10,206 nt of DNA from Candidatus Avimicrobium faecavium (GTDB lineage Bacteria; Bacillota; Clostridia; Oscillospirales; Ruminococcaceae): contig CAJFQR010000053.1 in NCBI GenBank assembly GCA_904419105.1, positions 1-10,206 on the forward strand, read 5' to 3'. Below are positions 1 through 5,497 of this stretch, one piece after another. The first letter of the stretch is position 1, and every line of letters starts with the position of its first letter. The position numbers were made by a program, and so were the translations under genes. Below the pieces are notes generated by a model. That model saw nothing but the letters and a program-made list of their open reading frames with translations. It was not told the origin of the DNA and did not search any database.

Positions 1-320
1 CCGGGCTCTCCAGCCCGCTGGCACGGCCCGCCGGTGACACGGTGGTGTTCGACGGGCAGATGGAGGTGATCCTGCAGACCAGCAACGACATCTATTTTGA
101 TTTTCACGGCAATCTGTGTGGCGCCGGTGAGAAAAAGCACTATGAGTTCTTCATCAGCGGCCTGGCCTCCTTCTGGTTCGACACCGGGGAGAGCGGCTAC
201 CTCGACAATGTCGTAGATGGTACCAATGTCTATTTTGAGACGATGGAGGGTCACCCGCCAGGATTCGAGCAGCCGGAGGAGTTTATCTCCTCGGCGGACG
301 CCCCCTGGGCCAATGCGTGA
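1..320 (+). CDS. C-terminal part of an unrecognised protein (5' end outside window)
   Basis: The reading frame is open from base 3 to a TGA at 318-320, giving 105 visible residues. An in-frame GTG lies at 42, but no ribosome binding site precedes it and the frame continues to the window edge, so the gene most likely starts upstream. The visible part is acidic and aromatic, with stretches such as ASFWFDTGESGYLDN and GTNVYFETMEGHPPGFEQ, which suggests a soluble beta-rich or mixed domain. It has no membrane segment. It contains a single cysteine, in NLCGAGEKKHYEFF. I do not recognise the family. A terminator hairpin starts 10 bases after the stop, which supports this being the true 3' end of a rightward gene convergent with the GNAT gene. 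Confidence 0.6.
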   Translation, partial: GLSSPLARPAGDTVVFDGQMEVILQTSNDIYFDFHGNLCGAGEKKHYEFFISGLASFWFDTGESGYLDNVVDGTNVYFETMEGHPPGFEQPEEFISSADAPWANA

Positions 321-330
321 TAAGCAAAGC

Positions 331-358
331 AAAAGGACCGCTTCTGCGGTCCTTTTTT
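331..358. terminator. Bidirectional rho-independent terminator between convergent genes
   Basis: A perfect 11-bp stem, AAAAGGACCGC (331-341) with GCGGTCCTTTT (346-356), has a 4-base loop. On the + strand it ends in six T (353-358), a good terminator for the upstream rightward gene. On the - strand the tract is only TTTT followed by GC, so it is weaker there. It begins one base past the GNAT stop codon. The stem matches that of the hairpin at 835-865 on the other side of the GNAT gene. Confidence 0.9.
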
Positions 359-816
359 CACCCCTGCCGCTCGGCAGGGCGCTTTTCATAGAGGGCGAAG
401 GTCATGCCGTTGCGGCCGGCCTCCTCACCGGTGCGGACAAAGCCCAGCTTCTCATAGAAATGGCAGTCCCGCCGGTCGGCCGCCGGGGTCTTGAGCCGCC
501 AGACGGTATCCGGCTCCCGCTCCAACAGCAGCCGCAGCGCCCGCTGGCCGAGGCCTGCCCCCTGGCGGGCCCCGTCGACAAAGGCCCCCTCCAGCCAGAG
601 TCCCTCCGGCCGCCGGAATACGAGAAAGCCGCCGGCCAGTGCGCCGTCCTCCAGGATGCACCAGCCCTCCTCATGGGCCAGACAGTCCTCGAGGAAGGCG
701 AGGCTCCGCTTCCAGCGGGGGCCTGGACCGGAGGCAGCGTTCCCGGCAAAGGCGCGCTGCACGATAGCAAAGAGAGCTCCGGCATCCGTCGCAGCGGCCC
801 TGCGCAGTTCGGTCAT
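358..816 (-). CDS. GNAT-family N-acetyltransferase
   Basis: A 152-residue single-domain protein of usual GNAT length. Such enzymes transfer the acetyl group of acetyl-CoA to an amine on a small molecule or protein; the acceptor here cannot be told. The acetyl-CoA binding motif A is visible as GAFVDGARQGAGLGQRAL (residues 77-94, R/Q-x-x-G-x-G/A pattern). The C-terminal motif B is HFYEKLGFVRTGEE (119-132), in which Y121 sits where many GNATs place the catalytic tyrosine. There is no signal peptide or membrane segment. The ATG at 816 is preceded by AGGGAGG (824-830) at 7 bases. The gene starts only 18 bases after the rplA terminator hairpin, and no convincing separate promoter is visible, so expression may rely on read-through. 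The family is secure; the substrate is unknown. Confidence 0.9.
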   Translation of the reverse strand: MTELRRAAATDAGALFAIVQRAFAGNAASGPGPRWKRSLAFLEDCLAHEEGWCILEDGALAGGFLVFRRPEGLWLEGAFVDGARQGAGLGQRALRLLLEREPDTVWRLKTPAADRRDCHFYEKLGFVRTGEEAGRNGMTFALYEKRPAERQG

Positions 817-834
817 TCAAACCCCTCCCTTTGC

Positions 835-865
835 AAAAAAGGACCGCGGTATGCGGTCCTTTTTT
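835..865 (-). terminator. Terminator of the rpmG-secE-nusG-rplKA operon
   Basis: A perfect 13-bp stem, AAAAAAGGACCGC (835-847) with GCGGTCCTTTTTT (853-865), has a 5-base loop. Read leftward, it lies 23 bases past the rplA stop and ends in TTTTTT, so it should end the ribosomal operon transcript. It is symmetric enough to act in both directions. Its T tract is followed within a few bases by the ribosome binding site of the GNAT gene. Its inner 11 bp are the same as the stem at 331-356. Confidence 0.9.
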
Positions 866-888
866 CTGCTAATTCAATCGGCCCGGGA

Positions 889-1605
889 TCAGTTGTTCTC
901 AGCGGGAGCTACCGAAGCGTAGCGGCCGGGGTTGATCTTGATGCCGGGGCCCATGGTGGTGGCGATCACGCAGGAGCGGATGTACTGGCCCTTGGCAGCG
1001 GCGGGCTTGGCGCGGACAATGGCGGTCATCAGGGTCTCGAAGTTCTCCTGGAGCTTCTCGGCGCCGAAGGAAGCCTTGCCGATCGGGCAGTGGATGATGT
1101 TGGTCTTGTCCAGACGGTACTCGATCTTACCGGCCTTGGCCTCGGTGACGGCACGGGCCACATCCGGGGTAACGGTGCCGGCCTTCGGGTTCGGCATCAG
1201 ACCGCGGGGGCCGAGGATCTTACCGAGACGGCCGACGATGCCCATCATATCCGGGGTGGCGATGACAACATCGAAGTCCATCCAGTTCTCGTTCTGGATG
1301 CGCTGCATCATATCCTCAGCGCCTACAAAGTCGGCGCCGGCGGCCTTGGCCTTCTCAACATTCTCGCCGCGGCAGAATACGAGGGTGCGGACGGTCTTAC
1401 CGGTGCCGTTGGGCAGGACAACGGCGCCGCGGACCTGCTGGTCGGCATGGCGGGAGTCAACGCCCAGGCGGATGTGGGCCTCTACGGTCTCATCGAACTT
1501 GGCCTTGGCGGTCTTGGTGCAGAGGTCGATGGCCTCTGCGGTATCGTACAGCTTAGAGCTGTCAAACAGCTTGGAGCTGTCCTGGTACTTCTTGCCGTGT
1601 TTCAT
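889..1605 (-). CDS. rplA: 50S ribosomal protein L1
   Basis: A 238-residue L1, close to the usual 229-235. It binds 23S rRNA helices 76-78 to form the mobile L1 stalk that handles E-site tRNA. In many bacteria it also represses its own L11-L1 mRNA. The family signature is clear: VGRLGKILGPRGLMPNPK at 124-141, followed by AGTVTPDVA. The N-terminal MKHGKKY, the central FDVVIATPDMM and the C-terminal TTMGPGIKINP are also typical. The ATG at 1605 follows AAGGAGG (1617-1623) by 11 bases. It is 77 bases downstream of rplK and is the last gene of the operon, with a strong terminator 23 bases after its stop. rplJ-rplL, the common next genes, are absent here. Confidence 0.98.
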   Translation of the reverse strand: MKHGKKYQDSSKLFDSSKLYDTAEAIDLCTKTAKAKFDETVEAHIRLGVDSRHADQQVRGAVVLPNGTGKTVRTLVFCRGENVEKAKAAGADFVGAEDMMQRIQNENWMDFDVVIATPDMMGIVGRLGKILGPRGLMPNPKAGTVTPDVARAVTEAKAGKIEYRLDKTNIIHCPIGKASFGAEKLQENFETLMTAIVRAKPAAAKGQYIRSCVIATTMGPGIKINPGRYASVAPAENN

Positions 1606-1682
1606 TGTAAACGAATCCTCCTTCAGAGTGGTGTATGCGGAAGTGTGAAAACGATCCTCCCACTCGGACTAAACAGCTTCTC

Positions 1683-2108
1683 TTAGTCTACTACTTCGAT
1701 ACCCATGCTGCGGGCGGAACCACAGATCATGCTGGTAGCGCTCTCGATGGTGGCGGCGTTCAGGTCGGGCATCTTCTGCTCGGCGATGGCTCTGGCCTGT
1801 GCCATGGTGATCTTGCCCACCTTGGTCTTGTTCGGAACGCCGGAAGCCTTGTCCAGGCCGGCAGCCTTCTTGATGAGGACGGCAGCCGGAGGGGTCTTGG
1901 TGATAAAGGTGAAGGAGCGGTCGGCGTACACGGTGATGACGACGGGAATGATCATACCGGCGTCGTTCTTGGTGCGCTCGTTGAACTCCTTGGTAAACGC
2001 CATGATGTTGACGCCGTGCTGACCCAGCGCAGGGCCGACCGGCGGGGCAGGAGTCGCCTTGCCTGCCGGGATCTGCAGCTTGATATAGCCTACTACTTTC
2101 TGTGCCAT
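1683..2108 (-). CDS. rplK: 50S ribosomal protein L11
   Basis: Exactly 141 residues, the usual bacterial length, when started at the ATG at 2108. L11 binds the GTPase-associated region of 23S rRNA, supports factor binding and is needed for RelA activation. The N-terminal domain shows KLQIPAGKATPAPPVGPALG (10-29) with the proline-rich hinge, then HGVNIMAF. The C-terminal RNA-binding domain shows SFTFITKTPPAAVLIKKAAG (65-84) and ends in SARSMGIEV. An in-frame ATG at 2198 would add 30 residues unlike any L11. ATGGAGGT (GGAGG at 2117-2121) lies 8 bases before the 2108 ATG, which settles the start. The gene is 180 bases downstream of nusG and 77 bases upstream of rplA. Confidence 0.98.
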   Translation of the reverse strand: MAQKVVGYIKLQIPAGKATPAPPVGPALGQHGVNIMAFTKEFNERTKNDAGMIIPVVITVYADRSFTFITKTPPAAVLIKKAAGLDKASGVPNKTKVGKITMAQARAIAEQKMPDLNAATIESATSMICGSARSMGIEVVD

Positions 2109-2140
2109 TGTAATGACCTCCATACTTAAAGTGGTAAATT

Positions 2141-2242
2141 GCGGGAGAACAGCGCCCGGACGGGCTTTGCCCCCCTCCCACAGGCTGCGCATACGCACAG
2201 CCTCGGCGTACAGCCGGCCCGCACACGAGGGCCTGGACCGGC
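2141..2242 (-). promoter_or_regulatory. Structured rplK leader, candidate L1 autoregulatory site
   Basis: The 180-base gap between nusG and rplK holds three adjacent hairpins in the leftward RNA. Hairpin A (2213-2242) has an 8-bp stem with one G-U. Hairpin B (2182-2203) has a 9-bp stem with one G-U and a GTAT loop. Hairpin C (2141-2181) is closed by GUGGGAG with CUCCCGC and has a G-rich inner arm; it abuts B and ends about 33 bases upstream of the rplK ATG. None is followed by a T tract, so they are not ordinary terminators. L1 is known to repress translation of L11-L1 mRNA through a leader that mimics its rRNA site. Assigning that role here is inference from position, and I did not match the L1-binding consensus. 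Confidence 0.4.
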
Positions 2243-2288
2243 TCCCTCAAAAGAATTAGTCAGAATGTAAAAGAGTTTGGATGGACAA

Positions 2289-2810
2289 TCAGTCCAGCGC
2301 CCGAACCTGTCCGAGTTCGAGCTCCACGGGTACATCCTTGCCCATCATGGACACCAGTACCCTGACATAGTTTTTCTCGGGGTCGAGCGCCTCCACCGTG
2401 CCGATGAAGCCGTCCAGGTACCCGGCGGTGACAGCGACGGGATCGCCGACCTGGAAGTCGACCTCCACCTTGCCGGTGTCTACGCCGAGCCTGGCCACCT
2501 CCTCATCGGTGAGGGGGACGGGCTTGGACCCCGGTCCGACGAAGCCGGTGACGCCGCGGATGTTGCGGACCACGTACCAGGAATCGTCGGTCATGATCAT
2601 TTTGACCAGGACATAGCTCGGGAAGAGCTTGCGCTCGACCTCCCGCTTTTTGTCATCCTTGATCTCGATGACAGTTTCGGTGGGGACCCGGACCTCCTGG
2701 ATCAGATCGTGGAGTTTCCGGTTTTCCACCGCGTTTTCAATGCTGGTCGCCACCTTATTCTCATAGCCGGAATAGGTGTGGACCACATACCATTTTGCAG
2801 GTTCGGACAA
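2289..2810 (-). CDS. nusG: Transcription termination/antitermination factor NusG
   Basis: A 173-residue NusG of normal bacterial size. It binds RNA polymerase through its N-terminal domain and affects elongation and pausing; the KOW domain contacts Rho or ribosomal protein S10 in species studied. The NGN domain covers about 5-100, with KWYVVHTYSGYENKV (6-20), KLFPSYVLVKM (61-71) and RNIRGVTGFVGPG (82-94). After a short linker the KOW domain covers about 119-172, with FQVGDPVAVTAGYLDGFIG (119-137). The start is TTG at 2810. The only nearby ATG is out of frame, and AAAGGAGG (2819-2826) lies 8 bases before the TTG, which fits that start well. The gene is 30 bases downstream of secE, the classic secE-nusG pair. 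Confidence 0.97.
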   Translation of the reverse strand: MSEPAKWYVVHTYSGYENKVATSIENAVENRKLHDLIQEVRVPTETVIEIKDDKKREVERKLFPSYVLVKMIMTDDSWYVVRNIRGVTGFVGPGSKPVPLTDEEVARLGVDTGKVEVDFQVGDPVAVTAGYLDGFIGTVEALDPEKNYVRVLVSMMGKDVPVELELGQVRALD

Positions 2811-2840
2811 TGCAGCACCCTCCTTTCCCGTTATCCTGTG

Positions 2841-3071
2841 TTACGCTCCCATAAAGAACAGCGAAACCAGCCAAGAGATCACAAAGTCGAAGCCGCAGAT
2901 GATGGCAGCGGAGATGATCAGCACCAGAATGACGATGCCGGTGTTGTTGAGCACCTGCTTCTTATCCGGCCAAACCACCTTTTTCAGTTCGCCGCGCATA
3001 TCGCGGAAATAGCGCTTGATCCTGGCGAGGAACCCGGTCTGGTTCTCGGTATTTGCAGCTTTAGCTGACAT
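2841..3071 (-). CDS. secE: Preprotein translocase subunit SecE
   Basis: A 76-residue single-spanning SecE, the short form usual in Gram-positive bacteria. With SecY and SecG it forms the membrane channel for Sec-dependent export, and SecE clamps the two halves of SecY. The amphipathic surface helix and signature RGELKKVVWPDKKQV lie at 26-40. A transmembrane helix follows at about 44-72, with IVILVLIISAAIICGFDFVI as its core. The N-terminal 20 residues are polar and poorly conserved. The ATG at 3071 has only an imperfect purine-rich ribosome binding site (AAAGGCGGGAAG). The 19-base gap from rpmG suggests cotranscription. No tRNA-Trp gene sits between rpmG and secE, as it does in some bacteria. 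Confidence 0.95.
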   Translation of the reverse strand: MSAKAANTENQTGFLARIKRYFRDMRGELKKVVWPDKKQVLNNTGIVILVLIISAAIICGFDFVISWLVSLFFMGA

Positions 3072-3090
3072 CTGCTTCCCGCCTTTCGAC

Positions 3091-3240
3091 TTACTTGGTC
3101 TCTCTGTGGAGAGTGTGCTTCCGGCAGAACTTGCAGTACTTCTTCATCTCGAGTCTGTCGGGATCGTTCTTCTTGTTCTTGGTGGTATTGTAGTTGCGCT
3201 GCTTGCACTCTGTGCAGGCCAAGGTGATTTTAACCCTCAT
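3091..3240 (-). CDS. rpmG: 50S ribosomal protein L33, zinc-binding type
   Basis: A 49-residue L33, the normal length. It sits on the large subunit near the E site. Four cysteines in two CxxC pairs, C9-C12 and C36-C39, mark the zinc-ribbon (C+) form; zinc-independent paralogues in other bacteria lack them. Typical sequence includes CTECKQRNYNTTKNKKN and MKKYCKFCRKHTLH. An upstream in-frame ATG at 3291 would add 17 residues not seen in L33. AGGAGGT (3247-3253) lies 6 bases before the ATG at 3240 and fixes the start. It is the first gene of the operon, about 100 bases downstream of a strong promoter, with secE 19 bases on. Confidence 0.97.
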   Translation of the reverse strand: MRVKITLACTECKQRNYNTTKNKKNDPDRLEMKKYCKFCRKHTLHRETK

Positions 3241-3335
3241 TTCGGCACCTCCTGATGACGGATTGTGTTTGCCTCCCTCGTAAAGGAACACGCGATTTGC
3301 TTATTTTTGGACATAAAAAAATAACCCTTTTAAGA

Positions 3336-3352
3336 GGTACTACAATAGTACC
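3336..3352. promoter_or_regulatory. Inverted repeat over the -10 box of the rpmG operon promoter
   Basis: GGTACT (3336-3341), ACAAT and AGTACC (3347-3352) form a perfect 6-bp inverted repeat with a 5-base centre. It covers the -10 element and the probable transcription start of the leftward rpmG promoter. The position is that of a repressor operator, but a 6-bp AT-containing dyad at a -10 box can also arise by chance. No regulator is visible in the window. Confidence 0.35.
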
Positions 3353-3374
3353 ACATCTCGGGGGCCGGTGTCAA
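3345..3374 (-). promoter_or_regulatory. Sigma-A type promoter of the rpmG-secE-nusG-rplKA operon
   Basis: On the leftward strand a perfect -35 TTGACA (3374-3369) is followed after 18 bases by TACTAT (3350-3345) as the -10. Transcription should start near 3338, leaving a leader of about 100 bases before rpmG. A strong consensus -35 fits a highly expressed ribosomal operon. No better candidate was seen between here and rpmG. Confidence 0.7.
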
Positions 3375-3431
3375 CTGGCTTTTCGCATGAAAAAAGGCCT
3401 CGCAGGATCTTTTTCTTTGACCGGTATTCCG

Positions 3432-3459
3432 GCCGGACCGCGGCTTCCGGCGATTTTTT
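3432..3459 (+). terminator. Possible terminator hairpin upstream of the ddl promoter
   Basis: GCCGGA (3432-3437) pairs with TCCGGC (3446-3451) around an 8-base loop. Two bases later comes a run of six T (3454-3459), on the + strand only. No rightward gene precedes it. It may stop antisense transcripts entering ddl from across the rpmG promoter region, or it may be chance in G+C-rich DNA. The divergent gap 3241-3586 otherwise holds only the two promoters, their dyads and the leaders. Confidence 0.35.
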
Positions 3460-3472
3460 AATAAAGTATTGT

Positions 3473-3501
3473 TTGATTGAAGGGCCGGGATATGCTATCA
3501 T
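3473..3501 (+). promoter_or_regulatory. Promoter of the ddl-murI-argS operon
   Basis: TTGATT (3473-3478), a 17-base spacer and TATCAT (3496-3501), with an extended -10 TG at 3493-3494, match a sigma-A promoter well. The start would be near 3508 and the leader about 78 bases. GCTAT-CAT-ATAGC (3494-3506) forms a 5-bp inverted repeat directly over the -10 box. The local sequence is much richer in A+T than the flanking genes. Confidence 0.7.
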
Positions 3502-3533
3502 ATAGCTAATCAGGGTCCCATACAATGAGACCG

Positions 3534-3555
3534 GGCCCGCCGGTGCGGCGCGGCC
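3534..3555 (+). other. G+C-rich hairpin in the ddl mRNA leader
   Basis: GGCCCGCCG (3534-3542) can pair with CGGCG-C-GGCC (3546-3555) around a GTG loop, leaving one bulged C. It is a very stable 9-bp stem between the predicted transcription start and the ribosome binding site (GGAGG at 3573-3577). There is no T tract, so it is not a terminator. It might shield the 5' end from RNases or modulate translation; the role is unknown. Confidence 0.4.
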
Positions 3556-3586
3556 TCCACCCAGACAGATACGGAGGTTCTTTTAT

Positions 3587-4651
3587 ATGAATAAACGCGT
3601 AGTTGCGATCCTGTTCGGCGGCGTGAGCAGCGAACACGAGGTCTCCCGCATGAGCGCCACATCGGTCCTGAAGAACATCGACCGGGAGGCCTTTGACCCG
3701 GTGATGGTAGGCATCACAAAGGACGGCCGCTGGCTGCGCTACACCGGGCCGGTGGAACAGATCGTCACCGGTGAGTGGGAGCAGCACCCGGACAACCGGC
3801 CCTGCATCCTCTCGCCGGACCGGAGCGTCCACGGGCTGGTGCTCTTCGGGGACCAGGGGGCCGAAACGGTGCGCCTGGACGCAGTCTTTCCGGTGATGCA
3901 CGGCCGCAACGCCGAGGACGGCTCGATGCAGGGGCTCTGCGAGCTCTCCGGTGTGCCCTACGTGGGCCCTGGCGTCACCGCCAGTGCCCTGTGCATGGAC
4001 AAGGAATACACCCACATCGTGCTGGCCGCCTCCGGCGTGCCCACCACCGACTGGGTATGCGTACACAGGGACGCTGTGCCCTCGCTGCTGGACCTGGAGG
4101 TGAAGATCGCCGTCAAGCTCGGCGGGTTCCCGGTGTTCGTCAAGCCGTGCAATGCCGGCAGCTCGGTGGGGGTCTCGAAGGTGCAGTCCTCCGATGAACT
4201 GGAGGCCGCCATGGCCCTGGCCTTTGAAAACGACGACAAACTGCTGATCGAGCGGACCCTCATCGGCAAGGAGGTGGAGGTGGCGGTCATCGGCAATGAC
4301 ACCCCGGAGGCCTCCACCCACGCCGGGGAGATCGTCCCGCCGGACGGCCTCTACGATTACAGCTCCAAGTACCTGGACGATACAGCGGGGCTCTATCTGC
4401 CGGCCCGTATCAGCGACGAGGCCACCGAGCTGCTGCGCTCCACCGCCGTCAAAGCCTACAGAGCCCTGGGCTGCCAGGGACTGTCCCGGGTGGACTTCTT
4501 CCTGCAGGAGGACGGCAGCTGTGTGCTCAATGAGATCAACACCCTGCCGGGCTTTACCAACATCAGCATGTACCCTAAGCTGATGATGGACGCCGGCCTG
4601 AGCTACCCGGCGCTCATCACCCGGCTTATCGACCTGGCCATGAGCCGCTGA
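3587..4651 (+). CDS. ddl: D-alanine--D-alanine ligase
   Basis: A 354-residue ATP-grasp ligase of normal length. It joins two D-alanines with ATP to make the dipeptide added to UDP-MurNAc-tripeptide in the cytoplasm. The N-terminal domain has LFGGVSSEHEVS (9-20), including catalytic-site E16, and VFPVMHGRNAEDGSMQG (100-116). The usual HGxxGEDG reads HGRNAEDG, a G-to-A change. The central ATP-grasp part has FVKPCNAGSSVGVSKV (184-199). The omega loop YDYSSKY (256-262) has the tyrosine typical of D-Ala:D-Ala rather than D-Ala:D-Lac ligases. The metal site is D303 in SRVDFF and E316/N318 in NEINTLPGFT. GGAGG at 3573-3577 lies 9 bases before the ATG. It is the first gene of the operon; murI follows after 18 bases. 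Confidence 0.97.
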   Translation: MNKRVVAILFGGVSSEHEVSRMSATSVLKNIDREAFDPVMVGITKDGRWLRYTGPVEQIVTGEWEQHPDNRPCILSPDRSVHGLVLFGDQGAETVRLDAVFPVMHGRNAEDGSMQGLCELSGVPYVGPGVTASALCMDKEYTHIVLAASGVPTTDWVCVHRDAVPSLLDLEVKIAVKLGGFPVFVKPCNAGSSVGVSKVQSSDELEAAMALAFENDDKLLIERTLIGKEVEVAVIGNDTPEASTHAGEIVPPDGLYDYSSKYLDDTAGLYLPARISDEATELLRSTAVKAYRALGCQGLSRVDFFLQEDGSCVLNEINTLPGFTNISMYPKLMMDAGLSYPALITRLIDLAMSR

Positions 4652-4669
4652 CAAAAGGAGGCGTCCCCT

Positions 4670-5497
4670 ATGGATACACGCCCGATCGGCGTTTTCGATT
4701 CCGGTGTCGGCGGCCTCTCGGTGCTCCGGGAGGTCACACGGCTACTCCCCGGCGAGGACATCGTCTACTTCGGCGATGTGGGCCGGGTGCCCTACGGCAA
4801 CCGCAGCCGGGAAGTCATCTACCGCTACTCCTCCGAGGACCTGCGGTTCCTGCGGGACAAGGGGGTCAAGTTCATCGTTGCCGCCTGCGGCACCGCCAGC
4901 TCGGTGATCGACGCGGCGCTCATCCGGCAGCTGCCGGTGCCCTACACCGGCGTCATCGAACCCACCGCCCGGGCGGCGGCCGCCGCCACAAAGAACAAAA
5001 AGGTTGGCATCATCGGTACCGCTGCCACCATTAAGAGCGGGTCCTTCGTCCGGGCGCTGGCAGCCATCGACCCGGCCATCGAGACCCGGGGGCAGGGCTG
5101 CCCTCTGCTGGTGCCGCTGGTGGAAAACGGCTACATCGACTTTGAAAACAAGGTCACCCGGCTGGTGCTGGAGGAGTACCTGCGCCGGTTCGACGGCTTT
5201 GAGATGGATACCCTCATCCTCGGCTGCACCCACTACCCGCTGCTAAAGCCGATAATCCAGGACCTGCTGGGCCCGGGCATCGCCCTGATCGACTCCGGCG
5301 CCGCCACTGCCGCCTATGTGCGGGAACTGCTGGCAAAACAGGGACTGCTCTCCGGCCGGGAAAGCGGCGGGACGGCCCGCTACTACATCTCGGAACACAC
5401 CGAGACCTTTGCCGAGACGGCGAAGATCTTCCTCGGCCACGGCATCGAGGCGGAATACGCCGTCGCCGAGCTGCCGCTGGAGGAGACACCGGTATGA
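4670..5497 (+). CDS. murI: Glutamate racemase
   Basis: A 275-residue Asp/Glu racemase family protein. It makes D-glutamate from L-glutamate by a cofactor-free two-cysteine mechanism, for the second residue of the peptidoglycan stem. The start motif GVFDSGVGGLSVLR (7-20) supplies D10 and S11, then GDVGRVPYGNRS (35-46). Both catalytic cysteines are present: C73 in VAACGTASS and C186 in LGCTHYPLLKP (185-193 region). The first site usually reads ACNTA; here the asparagine is glycine (G74). The C-terminal tail ends in ELPLEETPV and overlaps the next gene by ATGA. AAGGAGG (4655-4661) is 8 bases before the ATG. Its place directly behind ddl joins two D-amino-acid steps of wall synthesis in one transcript. 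Confidence 0.95.
   Translation: MDTRPIGVFDSGVGGLSVLREVTRLLPGEDIVYFGDVGRVPYGNRSREVIYRYSSEDLRFLRDKGVKFIVAACGTASSVIDAALIRQLPVPYTGVIEPTARAAAAATKNKKVGIIGTAATIKSGSFVRALAAIDPAIETRGQGCPLLVPLVENGYIDFENKVTRLVLEEYLRRFDGFEMDTLILGCTHYPLLKPIIQDLLGPGIALIDSGAATAAYVRELLAKQGLLSGRESGGTARYYISEHTETFAETAKIFLGHGIEAEYAVAELPLEETPV

Noticed and set aside
217..1686. A 489-codon rightward open frame across the GNAT and rplA genes
   Set aside because: It runs through two terminators and is antisense to L1 and a GNAT protein; composition is that of a shadow frame.
2109..2198. A 30-residue N-terminal extension of L11
   Set aside because: L11 is 141 residues in nearly all bacteria, and the ribosome binding site sits before the ATG at 2108.
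2255..2288. A possible separate promoter for rplK-rplA (TTGTCC or TTTACA as -35)
   Set aside because: No acceptable -10 hexamer lies at 16-18 bases from either; read-through from nusG explains expression.
3388..3416. A/T-flanked hairpin in the divergent region as a terminator
   Set aside because: The paired core is only three G/C-containing pairs with mismatches; too weak to call.
3506..4654. A 382-codon leftward open frame opposite ddl
   Set aside because: Antisense to a complete D-Ala-D-Ala ligase with all motifs; its His/Gly/Val-rich sequence is a complement artefact.
3587..5497. ddl next to a racemase as a vancomycin-resistance type cluster
   Set aside because: The ligase has the YDYSSKY loop of ordinary D-Ala-D-Ala enzymes, and there is no vanH-, vanX- or sensor-like gene; the racemase is a glutamate racemase.
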